NCBI GenBank assembly: GCA_022410635.1 | Contig: JAJVDF010000492.1 | Location: 202,039-266,038, forward strand | Reading direction: 5' to 3' | DNA length: 64,000 nt | Source of the DNA: Tretioscincus oriximinensis | Lineage: Eukaryota > Chordata > Lepidosauria > Squamata > Gymnophthalmidae | Part shown: positions 22,985 to 34,016 of the stretch, in pieces | Layout of the letters: every line of letters begins with the position of its first letter | How positions within the stretch are numbered: the stretch's first letter is position 1 | Translations under genes and position numbers: made by a program | Notes under the pieces: model-generated | The model's database searches: none | Told to the model about the DNA's origin: nothing | Seen by the model: only the letters and a program-made list of their open reading frames with translations

Positions 22985-24100
22985 GTAATAAAATTACGTT
23001 TAAATCTTTATTCATAGTTCTTCCTAATCTTCATTGGCAGGAAACAGAACCTCGGAACCGCAGAAGTAATTGTATTTTTCATATCCTCAATTAGGAGTTT
23101 CAAGTACTGACCGTCTGTTCTCCCTGGGACTGGAAGGATAATTGGGTTTATCAACTTTCTTCTAAGTTCTTGATACAGCCTGCAATGTAGAAGAGGGCAG
23201 GTAGTTCCTTCCACCTCATTTGTTCTGCCGGGGCAGGTCTGTTCNTTGTAGGGGATACCCTCATATCTTCTGAGCAATAAAGCAGAGGGTAGGGCATTTA
23301 ATCTAGCAAGAGTGAAATATCTTCTCAGTTTGGGGTAATTTTGTTATATATTTGGCTGGTTTTAATAACTGCATTCCATCTTTAATTATTGCATAGCATT
23401 CATTTTTCCCAACTGCAATTGCAGGTCTATGTCCCAAATGTATTGTTTGATAGTGGATTTTGCACGGTTTGGGCCTAATGTTATTAACATCCCTTATGAA
23501 AGTCCCAGTACATTTAGCTTTTCTTTTATTGGTCTTAGGGAACTAGATTTATAATTGTTCCTTAAAAATAGAGGTACCAGTCCCATTGGATGGAATAACG
23601 TCTCCAGCCAATACTAACGTTTTAAGATCCAAATGTGTGACTCTATTTTAATCCACCCTAATTCTAATAAGATTGGGAACACAACTAAGAGCACCCAACA
23701 GGGCGGCAGATTTTAGTTTGCACTGTCCCAAGTTTTCTGTTTTTCCTGTTATTGTATATTTGGGCACCATATAGGTGAGGGATGATTTTTCCAGTGAAAA
23801 TTTGAAGTGCAGCAGGAATAAATTGCCCACCTTTTCCATAGTAAAATTTGAGTAGTGTTTTGATGTTTCTCTCCGCTATTAGCAGGGCATTTGAGATATG
23901 CGTGGACCATTTGTTACTATCTTCAAATGTTCTTAAAGAGTGGAACTTGTTTGATGTCATGATTAGCTAACTTCTCCTTTATCTTGAACTTTTTCTTTTT
24001 CCTAGTGAGCATTAGCACTTTTGTCTTTGCATGGTTAATTGTTAGTCTTTCCCAGTATTTGTCTAGGGTATCTAACAGTTGATGAACCTTCAGACCTTCA
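22985..24100 (-). mobile_element. Non-CR1 LINE, 3' part, decayed
   Basis: Reading the minus strand, the element enters in the reverse transcriptase thumb (NHAKTKVLM, near 24030). It continues through a post-RT block (frame 23685-23960, with WSTHISNALLIAERN and IPHLYGAQIY) and ends in a C-terminal block (frame 23008-23277). Its 3' end is an AATAAAG-containing tail near 22990-23015. The frame is broken between blocks, including near 23690-23840 where the product switches frame. The post-RT layout matches the plus-strand copy at 61664-62578. The clade is uncertain: it is not CR1 or L2 by motif, and an R4-like or related lineage is possible. Confidence 0.75.
23008..23277 (-). pseudogene. C-terminal block of non-CR1 LINE ORF2
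   Basis: A 90-residue frame containing CPGRTNEVEGTTCPLLHC near residues 15-32, with cysteines spaced like the degenerate end of the C-x-C...H...C knuckle in the sister copy (residues 204-221 of the frame ending at 62445). In LINEs this knuckle is thought to bind nucleic acid. The copy holds one N codon and is disconnected from the RT part by frame breaks, so it makes no protein. Confidence 0.6.
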
Positions 24101-24750
24101 GCTTATGGCTCCTCCTTAGTTCCATGTTAATCATAGCCAAGAAAGAATGGATGCCATCTTACCACACCCAAATTAGTGTTTTTTAAAAGCTGTCATGCCT
24201 TCACAGCCAGCAAATAGCACATCAGGGCTTCATTGCCCATAACTACAGGGGATCACAATTCTCAATCTATAGGACAAAAACAATCAAAGAAACAGGTGGG
24301 AACAGTGTTGGTCAGAAACTGGGGAAAACTAGACTTTCCAATTAATCTTACCCTGCCAGGATGTTCCACGGAAGCTTCAAAGTGCAGGGTTCAGAGATGT
24401 GCGTGAAGGGAAATATAAAAGCTGACTGAAGGAATTAAAGGCTCAGCTACTCACTCCCACCTTTACACACACTCCTTTGTAATACAGCTATCGGGCAAGT
24501 GGAAGTTTCTAAACCTTCCTTTCCCCTCCTCATTCCTCCTGGATTTAATATACAGTGGTCTCATCTGCAAAATAATTGGGATTGAGTTTGGACCCAGTGG
24601 GACCAGAAAGTCTTGTTTGGGAAGGGGAGACAAAAAGAAACACAACTGAATCTAGATTCAATTTCATATTTGACATAGCAAAGCAAAACATAAGATATAT
24701 GAGATGACTGCTTTATTCAAGAAAATCTATGTTTTATTTCATAATAATCC
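24101..24750. other. Non-coding stretch, no gene seen
   Basis: Sequence between a LINE and a nested inverted-repeat element. No feature recognised. Confidence 0.5.
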
Positions 24751-25063
24751 AGCAAAGGGGTCTTGTAACACTAATAGACTGACCAGATCACCTCTTGGGG
24801 GGGAGTTAAAACCCATTTTTGGGGTGCCTCCCATTTTTTTTCTGAGGAAAACCAAAAAACAAAAGAATTTTTGAAAAAAGAATTCCTCAGAAAAAACTGG
24901 GAGGCACCCCAAAACTGGGTTTTTAAACCCCCCCCAAAGGGGCCCTCTGGTCAGCCTACTTTAGAGACTAACAAGATGCATCTGACAAAGCAGACTTTAC
25001 AAAAGCTCATATTACATATCCTATTTCTTATTAGTCTCTAAAATGCTAGGAGACCCCTTTGCT
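24751..25063. mobile_element. Outer inverted-repeat element hosting a hairpin
   Basis: AGCAAAGGGGTCT at 24751-24763 and AGACCCCTTTGCT at 25051-25063 are perfect 13-base terminal repeats. The similarity continues inward on both sides (TTAGAGACTAA against TTAGTCTCTAA). The left arm is split at 24777 by the family A hairpin, so the original element was only about 130 bases. No coding capacity; a non-autonomous DNA element is likely. A related fragment may lie at 63856-63890. Confidence 0.75.
24777..24956. mobile_element. Hairpin element family A, copy 1 (nested)
   Basis: Ends GACTGACCAGA and TCTGGTCAGCC are complementary apart from one base. Inner arms pair over most of the length (GGGGTGCCTCCCA with TGGGAGGCACCCC, CTGAGGAA with TTCCTCAG). 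It interrupts the outer element's left arm, so it arrived later. It shares ends and layout with copies at 49001 and 62879. Confidence 0.85.
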
Positions 25064-25455
25064 AGATTTCTCTGGACCAAGATTAACACAGCTATTTCTT
25101 TGAAATTTATTCCATAATATTCAACTATAGTGGAATAAACAAGTGGTTCTAGGTGCAACTTACGTTTCTTCACACCTTTGAGAAGCTCCAGGGTTAGAAA
25201 AAGCTGTAGATACCAAACGATCACTGAATAAAATACTATTTCATGATGTTAAGGATTTGTATTCTGCCTGCCACCAACTGGGCTAATTTGTTCTTAATGA
25301 ATAGTTATGTAGAAGTTGACTGTTCTTAAAGTTGTTGCTTTTCTCTCTGATAACATTTCGACTATCTGTTGCCAATAGAAAGTTATGAAAAACCCGGTTT
25401 TTATATTGCTAAAGAGTCTGGTTTGACTTGGAATTGTTTCATAATTCTTCAGTAT
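25064..25455. other. Non-coding stretch, no gene seen
   Basis: AT-rich; no feature recognised. Confidence 0.5.
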
Positions 25456-25567
25456 GGCCCTGTCCCCACTGCCCCGAACGGGGCCTGCCACAGCCTACAC
25501 TGGCATGTGGATGACCAAGCTCTGTACCAAGATATAACCCAGAATAAGGCTCAGTGGGGACAGGGCC
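25456..25567. mobile_element. Hairpin element family B, internally deleted
   Basis: GGCCCTGTCCCCACT at 25456-25470 is complementary to AGTGGGGACAGGGCC at the right end. Most of the left inner arm is missing: the sequence jumps from the terminus to GCCCCGAACGGGGCC, which is the centre of the palindrome in the full copy at 36148. Confidence 0.8.
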
Positions 25568-26904
25568 TTTGGGTATCTGGATTTGCCTTTGTTTAGCTTT
25601 GAATGGAACTTTTCTTCTGGATCCTTGTTATTTTAGAGAACTTGGTACTTTCCCCTGCTTATTTTTAAATTCTCCCTGTCTACTTTATAGCCCCCAGACA
25701 TTCTGCCTCAAGATAAGTCTCACTGGTTTCATTTCATCTCATTTTCCCCCAGAATCCCTACTGCAACCCTACAGGCTGACAGGGGATTTCATTAGTAGCT
25801 TTGTTAACGTACTCGAAGGCAGCATGTATAGCTGAGTTCTGGAATGTATGGCACAGAGGTAACCATTAGACATTTTTACCAGTTTCCATTCAGAAACAGT
25901 TTCCTCTTTCGCCTTTGAATTCCCTTTTCCCTTGACCCTTTATTAGTTGTAACTTCTCGAGTTTTTTCCTAGCAGTTTCATTCCATTCAAAAATCATTTA
26001 TTTTGCTCTGTGAGCTGTCCATAGTAGTGACCAATGCCTAATGACACATGGAGGGAAAATTGTCACCATTCTAATGTAGCAGCACATTTGTCTATGTCAG
26101 ATCAAAGTATGATTTGATGCATGGTAGGAGCATCAAATAATACCAGGGATTTCAGCTGTACCTTTGGGCAGCTGTTTCCTCTGGCTGTTTACTTATGTTT
26201 TTGCTTTCTGTAGGGTCTGTCNTTTAGTAGTTTATACTACTCGAAAAGAAACCAAGAAGTTGCCAGTATGGAGGATTCTGAGAATAAGAAGACTGAAAGA
26301 AAAAGAGTAAAATGAATAAAAACTTGAATGTTATGACAATAGATTTAAGATTTGTTATTACTTCAAATCTGGGGTTGGCTCATTTGCATAAAATCCTGGA
26401 ATTATCCTTATTCTTATAAGGCATGCTTGAAGAAAAGTGATTATCTAGACCCATTTTAATCTGGCATGGAAACCACCTTGATCGCCCTGGTTGATGACCT
26501 TCTCTAGAAGAGGGACAGGGGTAGTGCAACCCTGTTGGTTATCTGGTTTCCATGGAAGCTTTCAATACCAATCTGGAAAGACTGAGGAGTTTAAGAGGCA
26601 TGGGATTACATTGGTCGATACCACAGAGTAGGAGATTCACGCTCAACATCTTGGAAACTCAGCTATGTGCAGGGTCATATTTAGGCATGTGCAACATGTA
26701 CAGCTGCACAGGGTGGCAACATGTTGAGGGCAGTAAAATATAGCTAGTAGTAAAAAGATATTAAGGTTTTTGTTATTGCTTTTATCATTATAAAACCCAG
26801 ATTATTGTTGGTAAGCTGTAACCAGATAGGGATGCTGAAGTTTAGCTGAGGGAAGAGGGGGTGTAAAATAAATGACTGCATGGGGACATCATACATTAAA
26901 AATA
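25568..26904. other. Non-coding stretch, no gene seen
   Basis: No repeat family or exon could be supported. Confidence 0.5.
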
Positions 26905-27975
26905 CTAACTGGTCGATGGGGTGCCTCAAGGATCAATCTTGTCTCCCATACTATTTAACATCTTCATGACGCCACTGGGAAAGGTCATCAGGAGGTTTGG
27001 AGTGCAGATGACACTCAGCTNTATCTTTCTCTTCCACCTGAATCAGGAGAAGGGGGCTGAAGAGCTTGACAAGCGGTGATGTGGTGATGGGCTGGGTGAG
27101 TGGGGAATAAATTGAAGATGAATCAAGACAAGATGGAAGTGCTGTATGTTGGAACATCCTGGGTTTGTGAAGTTGGGAGGCATTCTGTCCTTGAAGGGCA
27201 AAATCTGGAGGTGCTGAAAGACTCTGCANTGGCATTTGAAGATCAGTCAGAGGTCACGTGTGCCAACTTCCAGTTATGCCCGCTTCACAAGTTATAGCCA
27301 CTTCTGAATAGGGTTGATCTGAACAGGGATATTTAACTCTTCTGGGTTCTTCAGGGAAGGCTTCTTTAAGAGCCAGAGAGACCACGGCATCCCTCAAGGA
27401 CATGCATCACACCTATGCTGAAGCAATCTTCTGGTTGCCAGTTAGTATCCAGGCCAGGTAAAAATGTTTTATGCCAGGCATATAAAATCTTAAAATACTT
27501 GGGAACATGCTATTTTAAAGAGTGCTACCACTTCTATAACCCTGGATAGACCATGAGATAATGTGTAGAGGGATTTTTGGGATTTCACATAATCGAGAAT
27601 GCTATTGTATAATGACTCACAGGCCATGTCCCCAGTGAGCCTTATTNTGGGCTATATCTTGGGACAGATTTTGGCCATCCACTTGCCAGTGTAGAGTATG
27701 GCAGGGAAAGGAGGTGGGCAGGCAGCCATAGCCCTATATTAGCATGTAGATGGCCCAGAAAAAAGCTCAAGGGTGTCAGGACCACAGTGAGTTTTCTCTC
27801 CGGTAGCCTCTTTCCTTTGGAATGTTCTCACCTCTGCTATTCATGAGATGTTTGTGCTAATAGCTTATGGGCCCTTATTTAAGATCTATCTCTTTACTTT
27901 CTTTTTACCTTTGTTTTCAATTATTTGTAAACTGCTTTGAATTTTTTTTAATGGAAAGTGGCATAAAAATGTCCT
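26905..27975 (+). mobile_element. L2-type LINE, decayed, with hairpin insertion
   Basis: The first part encodes reverse transcriptase motifs of L2 type: GVPQGSILSPILFNIF near 26919-26966, then, after a frame break, ADDTQL near 27006-27022, then LKMNQDKMEVLYVG near 27113-27154. Downstream traces include the region for HWLPV (near 27433). A terminal block at 27785-27975 ends AAAGTGGCATAAAAATGTC. Family B hairpin 27622-27783 interrupts it. Several frame breaks rule out function. Confidence 0.75.
27622..27783. mobile_element. Hairpin element family B, diverged copy
   Basis: Left end GGCCATGTCCCCAGTGAGCC and TTATTNTGGGCTATATCTTG; right end GCTCAAGGGTGTCAGGACC. It keeps the family layout but with many changes. 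It lies inside the L2 fragment, so it is younger than that L2 insertion. Confidence 0.65.
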
Positions 27976-28771
27976 GATTAAAAATAACCAATATTAATAT
28001 ATTAAGCTGTACCATCACATCAGAGCTGTAGTAATAGTGCCTATCTAATATAAATATCTATTTTCCAATAAATAATGCTGCAGAGTCTTATAATGGATAC
28101 AAAGGTTTTGAGTATAGATGTCGCCAAATACATATCCAATCTTATGAGAGCTTCTTTGGTGACATTTATCAATAATACAACAGTTTCAACACCAATATAG
28201 AAAACTCCTCAATGGGACTATTTTGCACTTCAAAATGAGATCTTTCAGAGAGTCAAATACAAATGTTAATCATATCTCAGTGGTGTGGAGAATTCATAGA
28301 TAGTTTTTATGTTTCTCTCTAAGGCAGACTCTCTCAGGCTACCCACTGGGCTTCAAGCCAACAAATGGGAAATNAATATGCATAATTTTTGGTTTTCAAT
28401 GCTTCAGAATACATTCACTAACTTTATCTGGTTCAACGTTCTGGTGATATAGTTATGCAATACAGTAGCTTTTAAAACATGTTATGAGCTGACATATAAC
28501 ACATTCTTCACACTATTTCTTTACCAGCAACACTGAATGCATGTTATTATGTTTTTTGTGCTGTATTTATAGGAATTTTGTCAACCACGTACCATAAAAG
28601 CTATGAATTCAACAGCACAAGAAAGTGATAGAATAGCATATATGTTATATACGTGTCTTTATATATCGTATATATATGTTAAACACAGCCTTGTTAATTT
28701 CAGCATATTATTTCTGCACAGATGGCAGGTTTGGTATTAATCAAATCTAGTAATCCTGGAACCACCTACTC
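27976..28771. other. Non-coding stretch, no gene seen
   Basis: AT-rich, with a TATATATCGTATATATATG tract near 28660-28680. No gene recognised. Confidence 0.5.
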
Positions 28772-29570
28772 CTTCATAGAGTGGAAGGGACCTCCAGGGT
28801 CATCGGTTCCAGCCCCCAGCTCAATGCAGGATCCACTAAACCATCCCAAACAAAATGACTGTCCAGCTTCCATTTGAAGACTTCCAGTGAAGNTGAACTC
28901 ACCACCTCTTGTGGCAAACTGTTCCACTGGTTTATCACCCTGACTGATAGAAAGTTTTTTCTGATATCTAATCTAAATCTAATCCCTTGCAGTTTCATCC
29001 CATTGTTTCTAGTCCTTCCATGTGCCAATGAGAACAATGCTGATTCCTCTGCTCTGATGCAGCCCTTCAGATATTTTTAGACAGCTATCAGGTCTCTTCT
29101 CAGTCTTTTCTTTTGCAGACTAAACATCCCCAGATCCTTTAACCATTCCTCAAAGATCATGGTCCTTGTAACTCTCCTTTGAACTTGCTCCAGTTTATCA
29201 ATGTTCTTTCTAAATTAGGTCTCCCAGAACTGAACGCAGTATTCCAAGTGTGATTGTACCAAAGTACTGTAGAGAGGAATAATTACTTCACGTCATCGAG
29301 AGTCTGTGCTCCTCTTAATACAGGACTGTATTTGCCTTTTTTGCAGCAGCTTTACACTGTTGACTGATTTTTAGTCTGTGATCTACCAATATATCCAGGT
29401 CCTTTTCCCCTGTGCAGCTGCTCAGACAAATTTCTCCCATTCTATATGTTGCCCAGATGAAAGATCTTGCATTTCTTGCTGTTAAATACCATTCCGTTAG
29501 TTTCAGCCCATTGTTCCAGCTTATCTAGATCTTTTTGAATCCTTTCCCTATCTTATTTTTGAATCCATCT
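28772..29570 (-). mobile_element. CR1-like LINE of an older lineage, 3' part
   Basis: The left end TAGAGTGGAAGGGACCTCCA is the reverse complement of the classic CR1 3' terminus. The minus-strand frame 28774-29037 gives the C-terminal block (INQWNSLPQEVVSS). The rest is C-terminal and linker sequence to about 29570. The same element, with an internal deletion and a SINE insert, is at 47509-48785. Confidence 0.82.
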
Positions 29571-30112
29571 GACTGTTGTTTGTCAATCCCATACTTGACC
29601 ATTTTTTTCACTAAGGATGGAATGAGATATTGTCAAATACTTTACTCCTTAATGAAAGAGTTTGATAAAGGCATTAGACCTGCTATTTTGATATTTATTC
29701 AAATAATTCAGAAAGACAATGATCTCTAATGTGTGGGGCAGGTTTCTCCTCCATTATGAGAATGAGACAGATTTAATGGAGAATTAAACAAATGCCTTTT
29801 TGTGCTTACTCCAGAGCATATCAGAAGGATGGGGGNAGGGTGGAGAGAGAGAACCCTGGCAATGCTAGAGATTCAAGGACTTTGAATCTAAAATTTAATT
29901 TCAGTTTGTATCTTTTTGTTGTTCTGAAATAGAAGTCTATTTTGCTTGCTTAGTTATTCAGCCCTTCATTTTATTTTCTGGATAATTACCATTAGAGCAC
30001 AGAGAAAAAGAACAGCGGGTAGAAATTTGTATGGAAAACAAAAAGAAAACAGATCTATACTGTATATTCCTAGTTAATATTCTCTTTTTTGTATTCTCTA
30101 CTTTTATTCCAG

Positions 30113-30261
30113 AGGGCTCAAGCTAACAATCCAAAGCAGATCTTCACAGACAAAGATCAGTTTCTTTTGCACACAGGGATGAACTTCTTATATAAGCAGA
30201 ATCTTCCTGAAAAGATGCCTCGGTGGCCATGGGGCAAAACCGTGGCTGGTATGGATGTCAG
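30113..30261 (+). other. Exon-like segment, unrecognised
   Basis: A pyrimidine-rich stretch ending TTTTATTCCAG precedes it and CAG|GTGACT follows it. The 149 bases between are open in one frame (49 codons plus two bases). An in-frame TGA lies immediately across the donor, as expected if splicing is needed. The product, which includes GMNFLYKQNLPEKMPRWPW, matches no family I know. No partner exons were found, so this may be chance. Confidence 0.22.
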
Positions 30262-30968
30262 GTGACTGACAAGTATGGAGGTTCCAAAAAAGGTTGATGT
30301 GAAGCATCTATAAAATCCTTCAAAGAATCCAGTTCGATGCTTTTCAGACCATCAAAAGAAAAGACAATGTCAGTGATAATCTTCCTTATATGAACTTTAC
30401 ATAACCACAAGGAGAAGACCCCCAACTGTTTCCTCGTAACTGTTCTGGATTGAGCAAGAAGTCTATTGTTTGAATTTTATGAGGGAAAACCTTAACTGTC
30501 CATTGGCTGTTGTTTTGGTTAGGGAAAAATGAGGAACATTCTTCTTCCAGAGAATGCTCTGGATTTAAATCAGTGGCTGCTATTAAGAGCTGATGAACTT
30601 TGGGGCTTCCCAGTCAGTTTGCTTATCTGAAAGCTTCCATCAGGGCTTTTTCTAGAGAAAAATAAGGTTCGTAGTGGGGAGGAATGTGTTGTAGCATCTG
30701 CTTTATCTCAGATAAAATTTAAAATAAATTATGTTATACANTATACAGAAAGAACAAGGGTTTAACTTTAACAAGGACATCTGACACTTAAAGCAGATTG
30801 CAGCACATAGGCTGGATCCACACAATTGGCTTTGTAGCAATTTTTTCTACATAATTCTCCTCAAGGGACTTACCCTATCCTTGGGAGTTTTCTGACCATA
30901 AATCTCGGCCTCAGAGCCCAAAAATCTCTGATATTTTTGNGCTTTTACTTGTGCGCATGCCAAATTTT

Positions 30969-31005
30969 TGATGTCACTTCCAGGGCAGGATCAGAAGTGA
31001 CATCA
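30969..31005. repeat. Perfect 12-base inverted repeat
   Basis: TGATGTCACTTC at 30969-30980 and GAAGTGACATCA at 30994-31005, separated by 13 bases. Each arm contains TGACATCA/TGATGTCA, close to a CRE/AP-1 site. It may be the core of a further hairpin repeat. Confidence 0.6.
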
Positions 31006-31159
31006 CAGCCAGGCACTATTCTCAGAAGATGACATTTCCAACCTTGGGGTATCATTCCCCTAAGCAGAGATATCATTTGTGATGTCTCTTCTGGTCACAC
31101 CTCTGATAACTGGCAACATTTTGGTAAAAATCATGATACAAGGGATGAGTGTTTTTTGG

Positions 31160-31461
31160 CATGAGTAGCTCAGCTGCTAAGGAAATGGTCCTTCATCTGG
31201 GAGACTGGGTTTCGAAGCCCTTTGTCNGGTGTGGGGAGGGGTGAGCACCTTCCACTACCCTATAGCTCTAGCCAACACAGCTATTCAAAAGCAAGAATTG
31301 CAAGAAATTGCAACTGACTGCAAGTAGATACATGGGAACCACCATAGCCTGGTGGGGAGATAGAATGTGAGCCTTCAGGCAAAAATACCCTTGTAAGCCG
31401 CTTTGGGTCCCTTTGAAAGGTGAGAAAAGTGGGGTATAAGAACTCGGTTCTTGTTCTTCTT
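31160..31461 (+). mobile_element. SINE family A, full length
   Basis: tRNA-like head with GAGTAGCTCAGCTGCTAAGG (A box) and GGTTTCGAAGCCC (B box), then the family body and tail (GGGGTATAAGAACTCGG and a CTT-rich run). Colinear with the minus-strand copy at 19902-20204 over its whole length. Confidence 0.88.
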
Positions 31462-32481
31462 GGGCTCATGCCATCATAAAGAGGTTTTATTGTACAGCTN
31501 TATAAGATTCTTGGACACCTCTCACTACTATTCCAGCCACACACAGNAAGGAAACTTCTTATCTTATATTTTAACTACAATTGCCACGAGGGTTTATGAG
31601 CCTACAACTCCCAAGAAGCTGTTCTTCTTTTCTGTCATTGGCTACAGCTCCCTCCCTCCTTCCCTCATTACTGGACTGGAAAATAAAAAAATGGGTTTTA
31701 CGTTTTTTGAAATTAGGCTGCATTGGGGTTTAAAATCAAAATCACAGTGTTTCCCCAGCTAAATTCTGCAGGGAAAGTGGATTTTGCATGCCTGCTTGGT
31801 TGAAGGCAGGAGAAAAATCGCAGACAATATCATTGTTTTTTCTACATGATGCGCTTCAGGCAAAAGGATCTCACCTTTCATTATGGAATCAGAATATGAG
31901 TACTGGGAGGAAAACCCCAAATATTGGACCTTTCTATTGCTACCACTGCTGGAAGCCCATGATTACATGTGGAAAATCCCACACAATGCCAGAATACTCA
32001 TCTGGAAGCACCCTATGACTGTATTCCAACACTTGGGCCGCGTTCTCCCTAGGGGACCAAACTGGAGCAAAAGCTTTGTAGCTTTGTACTGGACTCACAT
32101 GCAGTCCCCCTATAATCCAGAGGGGCTTCACTTTCACAGTACATTGTTTGCAATGCCAGATGTCACTGGAATGGAGTCTGCCAACAAAACTGATGCANGT
32201 GCAGTTTTTCCCAATTCAGGCTAACTGTGCTTTGGCTACAGTTTGCCCGCAGAAGGAGCACCTGTGAACAAATTCTGCCACTGTCAATCCAGTCTCCTAC
32301 ACACAGAATTATCAATGGGCATTGGTGGAGGTCCCAGGGTGGGGTTGCTGTGAATTTCAGTTGGGCCACCACTTCTGTTCTAAATTCTGAAACTTCATGT
32401 TGTTGGGTCCCAGTTTTGAGTATATACTCAAATTCATTGTACCACCATATATACTGTAGTTTCAGTAGATTTTTTCTTATG
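31462..32481. other. Non-coding stretch, no gene seen
   Basis: Frames of up to 137 codons occur on both strands (for example 31883-32224 and 32227-32640). They overlap antisense frames and show no domain. Confidence 0.5.
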
Positions 32482-32772
32482 GAGGTTTACTTTTGCACAA
32501 AAGTGAGGCAGCATAAAAAAGGGGGGAAGCAGGGTATGGGAAGAAGAGTGGGGTATGGGGTGCTGGAAGTGGAACAGGGCACTGGAAGGTTAGGGGATGG
32601 GTGGGATATAGACCAAAACATGAGGAGTGGGGCATGGTAAGAGGAGCAGAATGCTGAAAAAGGAGTGATGTGTGGGAAGAACGGAGCATGGGGCAGTGGA
32701 AGATTAGCAGGTCAGTGGAAGAAGAGGTTTACTTTTGTGCAAAAATGGAGCAGCTTGAAAAAGGGGGGAGGC
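32482..32772 (+). repeat. Purine-rich repeat, ~242-base period
   Basis: GAGGTTTACTTTTGCACAAA at 32482 recurs as GAGGTTTACTTTTGTGCAAA at 32724, each followed by an AAAAAGGGGGGA run. Between them lies G/A-rich sequence with repeating GTGGGGTATGG/GTGGGGCATGG motifs. This looks like part of a minisatellite. Confidence 0.65.
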
Positions 32773-33178
32773 CAGAGTCAATTCACCTTTAAGCAGCTAC
32801 CTTTCCTTGCTACACTCATGCGTTTCTGTTTGGGCAGCTCCTATTTATCTGTTTCCAGCCTTCGTGAATTAATATTTATTTCTTAGTTCCTTAAAATCTT
32901 TCATTTCAGTTACTGTATGTTTTGCTTTGCTTGTGCATTTCCTTTTGACAGCTTTTTACTATTTGTTACCAAACTGTAGCTCCACAGTGTACGGCATTCC
33001 CTTGGGTTTGCTTTGCTTCTTAATGCAGCTCTAATCTCTGCCAGTTTAAAGAATCTTCCTGTACCAAGTTTGCAAGAGAGGATGCTGAAGGTGACTCACT
33101 CAAGCATTTTCACATACTTAGAGAGGCTGCATCCAGACATTTAAACTATTAAGCTGTTATAATTAATCTGAGACCTTT

Positions 33179-33246
33179 GGCTGCCCTTGAGACTTTCGGG
33201 TATAAGGCAGGATATAAGTACAAATAAATAAATAATAAATACATAA
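33179..33246 (+). mobile_element. SINE/L2-type 3' tail
   Basis: GGCTGCCCTTGAGACTTTCG, GGTATAAGGCAGGATATAAG, then an AAAT-type run. Same tail as 2914-2974. Confidence 0.65.
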
Positions 33247-33604
33247 TTTAAAATCAAGACCTTATCCATATGCCAGTGCAAGGAGACATCTGTGATGATG
33301 AGCAAAAGCACCAAGGTTTTGGATTCTCATCTAAGTACTTTGCTGGGAATCTAGTGGTGCCGCATGAGTGCAAAGTCTCCACATGGGCAATGAAAAACGC
33401 GACCACACATGTTTGTCAGTTGTAGACAGCTGTCAGCTGAATTTGAAACAAAAAAAGGGAAAGTGGAAAGAGAAGTAAAACTACTTCAACCCTACGGGGT
33501 ATTTTGTTTCTTTTCACCGTCTTTTCAAGGGCAGAGTGAGCACCCTTCACCTTGCCATAGTACCAACAGCTGCCCAGCCTCAGTCCTCCTGGGTGCAACC
33601 GGAG

Positions 33605-33664
33605 GACAAGCTGCTTGTCCCTTCCCCACATATATAGTGGGGAGGGAGGAACAGGCAGCTTGTC
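33605..33664. repeat. 60-base imperfect hairpin
   Basis: GACAAGCTGC at 33605-33614 pairs with GCAGCTTGTC at 33655-33664. The stem continues with CCCCAC and GTGGGG around an ATATATA loop. Possibly a further small foldback element. Confidence 0.55.
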
Positions 33665-33719
33665 CCACCTACCTGGGACACACCCTGCAACCACCCTAGG
33701 AAATTTCACCTCCTTTTGT

Positions 33720-34016
33720 TTGCTTAGTGAATGACGTAGAGACTAAGGAGATGGTCTTTCATCTGAGAGATTGGGTTTTGAAACCCTGTGTCCAACATGG
33801 GGAGGGGTGACGTCTTCTACCTGCGTACAGCTCTGGCCAACTCAGCTATTTGAAAGAAATGCAAATTTGTAATTTGCATTTCAATTAGATAAATAAGTAC
33901 CAATATTAACCTGGTGGAGAAGATAGAATAAGATATAAGCCTTCGGGGGGAAATTAACCCTGTAAGCTACTCTGGAAAAGAGCGGGGTATAGAAACTCAG
34001 TTCTTCTTCTTCTCTT
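33720..34016 (+). mobile_element. SINE family A, diverged copy
   Basis: Follows the family order (head with TTTCATCTGAGAGATTGGGT, then CCTGTGTCCAACATGGGGAG, GCCTTCGGGG, and GGGGTATAGAAACTCAG with a CTT run). The middle of the body is replaced by AT-rich sequence with local repeats of AATTTGCATTTC. Probably older than the copy at 31160. Confidence 0.78.

Larger units (their letters stand above)
29571..31159. other. Non-coding stretch with one weak exon candidate
   Basis: Mostly unrecognised sequence. The exon-like segment at 30113-30261 and the short inverted repeat at 30969-31005 are listed separately. Confidence 0.45.

Noticed and set aside
31883..32640. Two plus-strand frames of 113 and 137 codons in succession
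   Set aside because: One contains an N codon, both overlap antisense frames, and neither shows motifs, splice signals or codon bias suggestive of a gene.
33416..33709. Overlapping 96- and 97-codon frames on opposite strands
   Set aside because: They cover a hairpin at 33605-33664 whose symmetry keeps both strands open; no domain is present.
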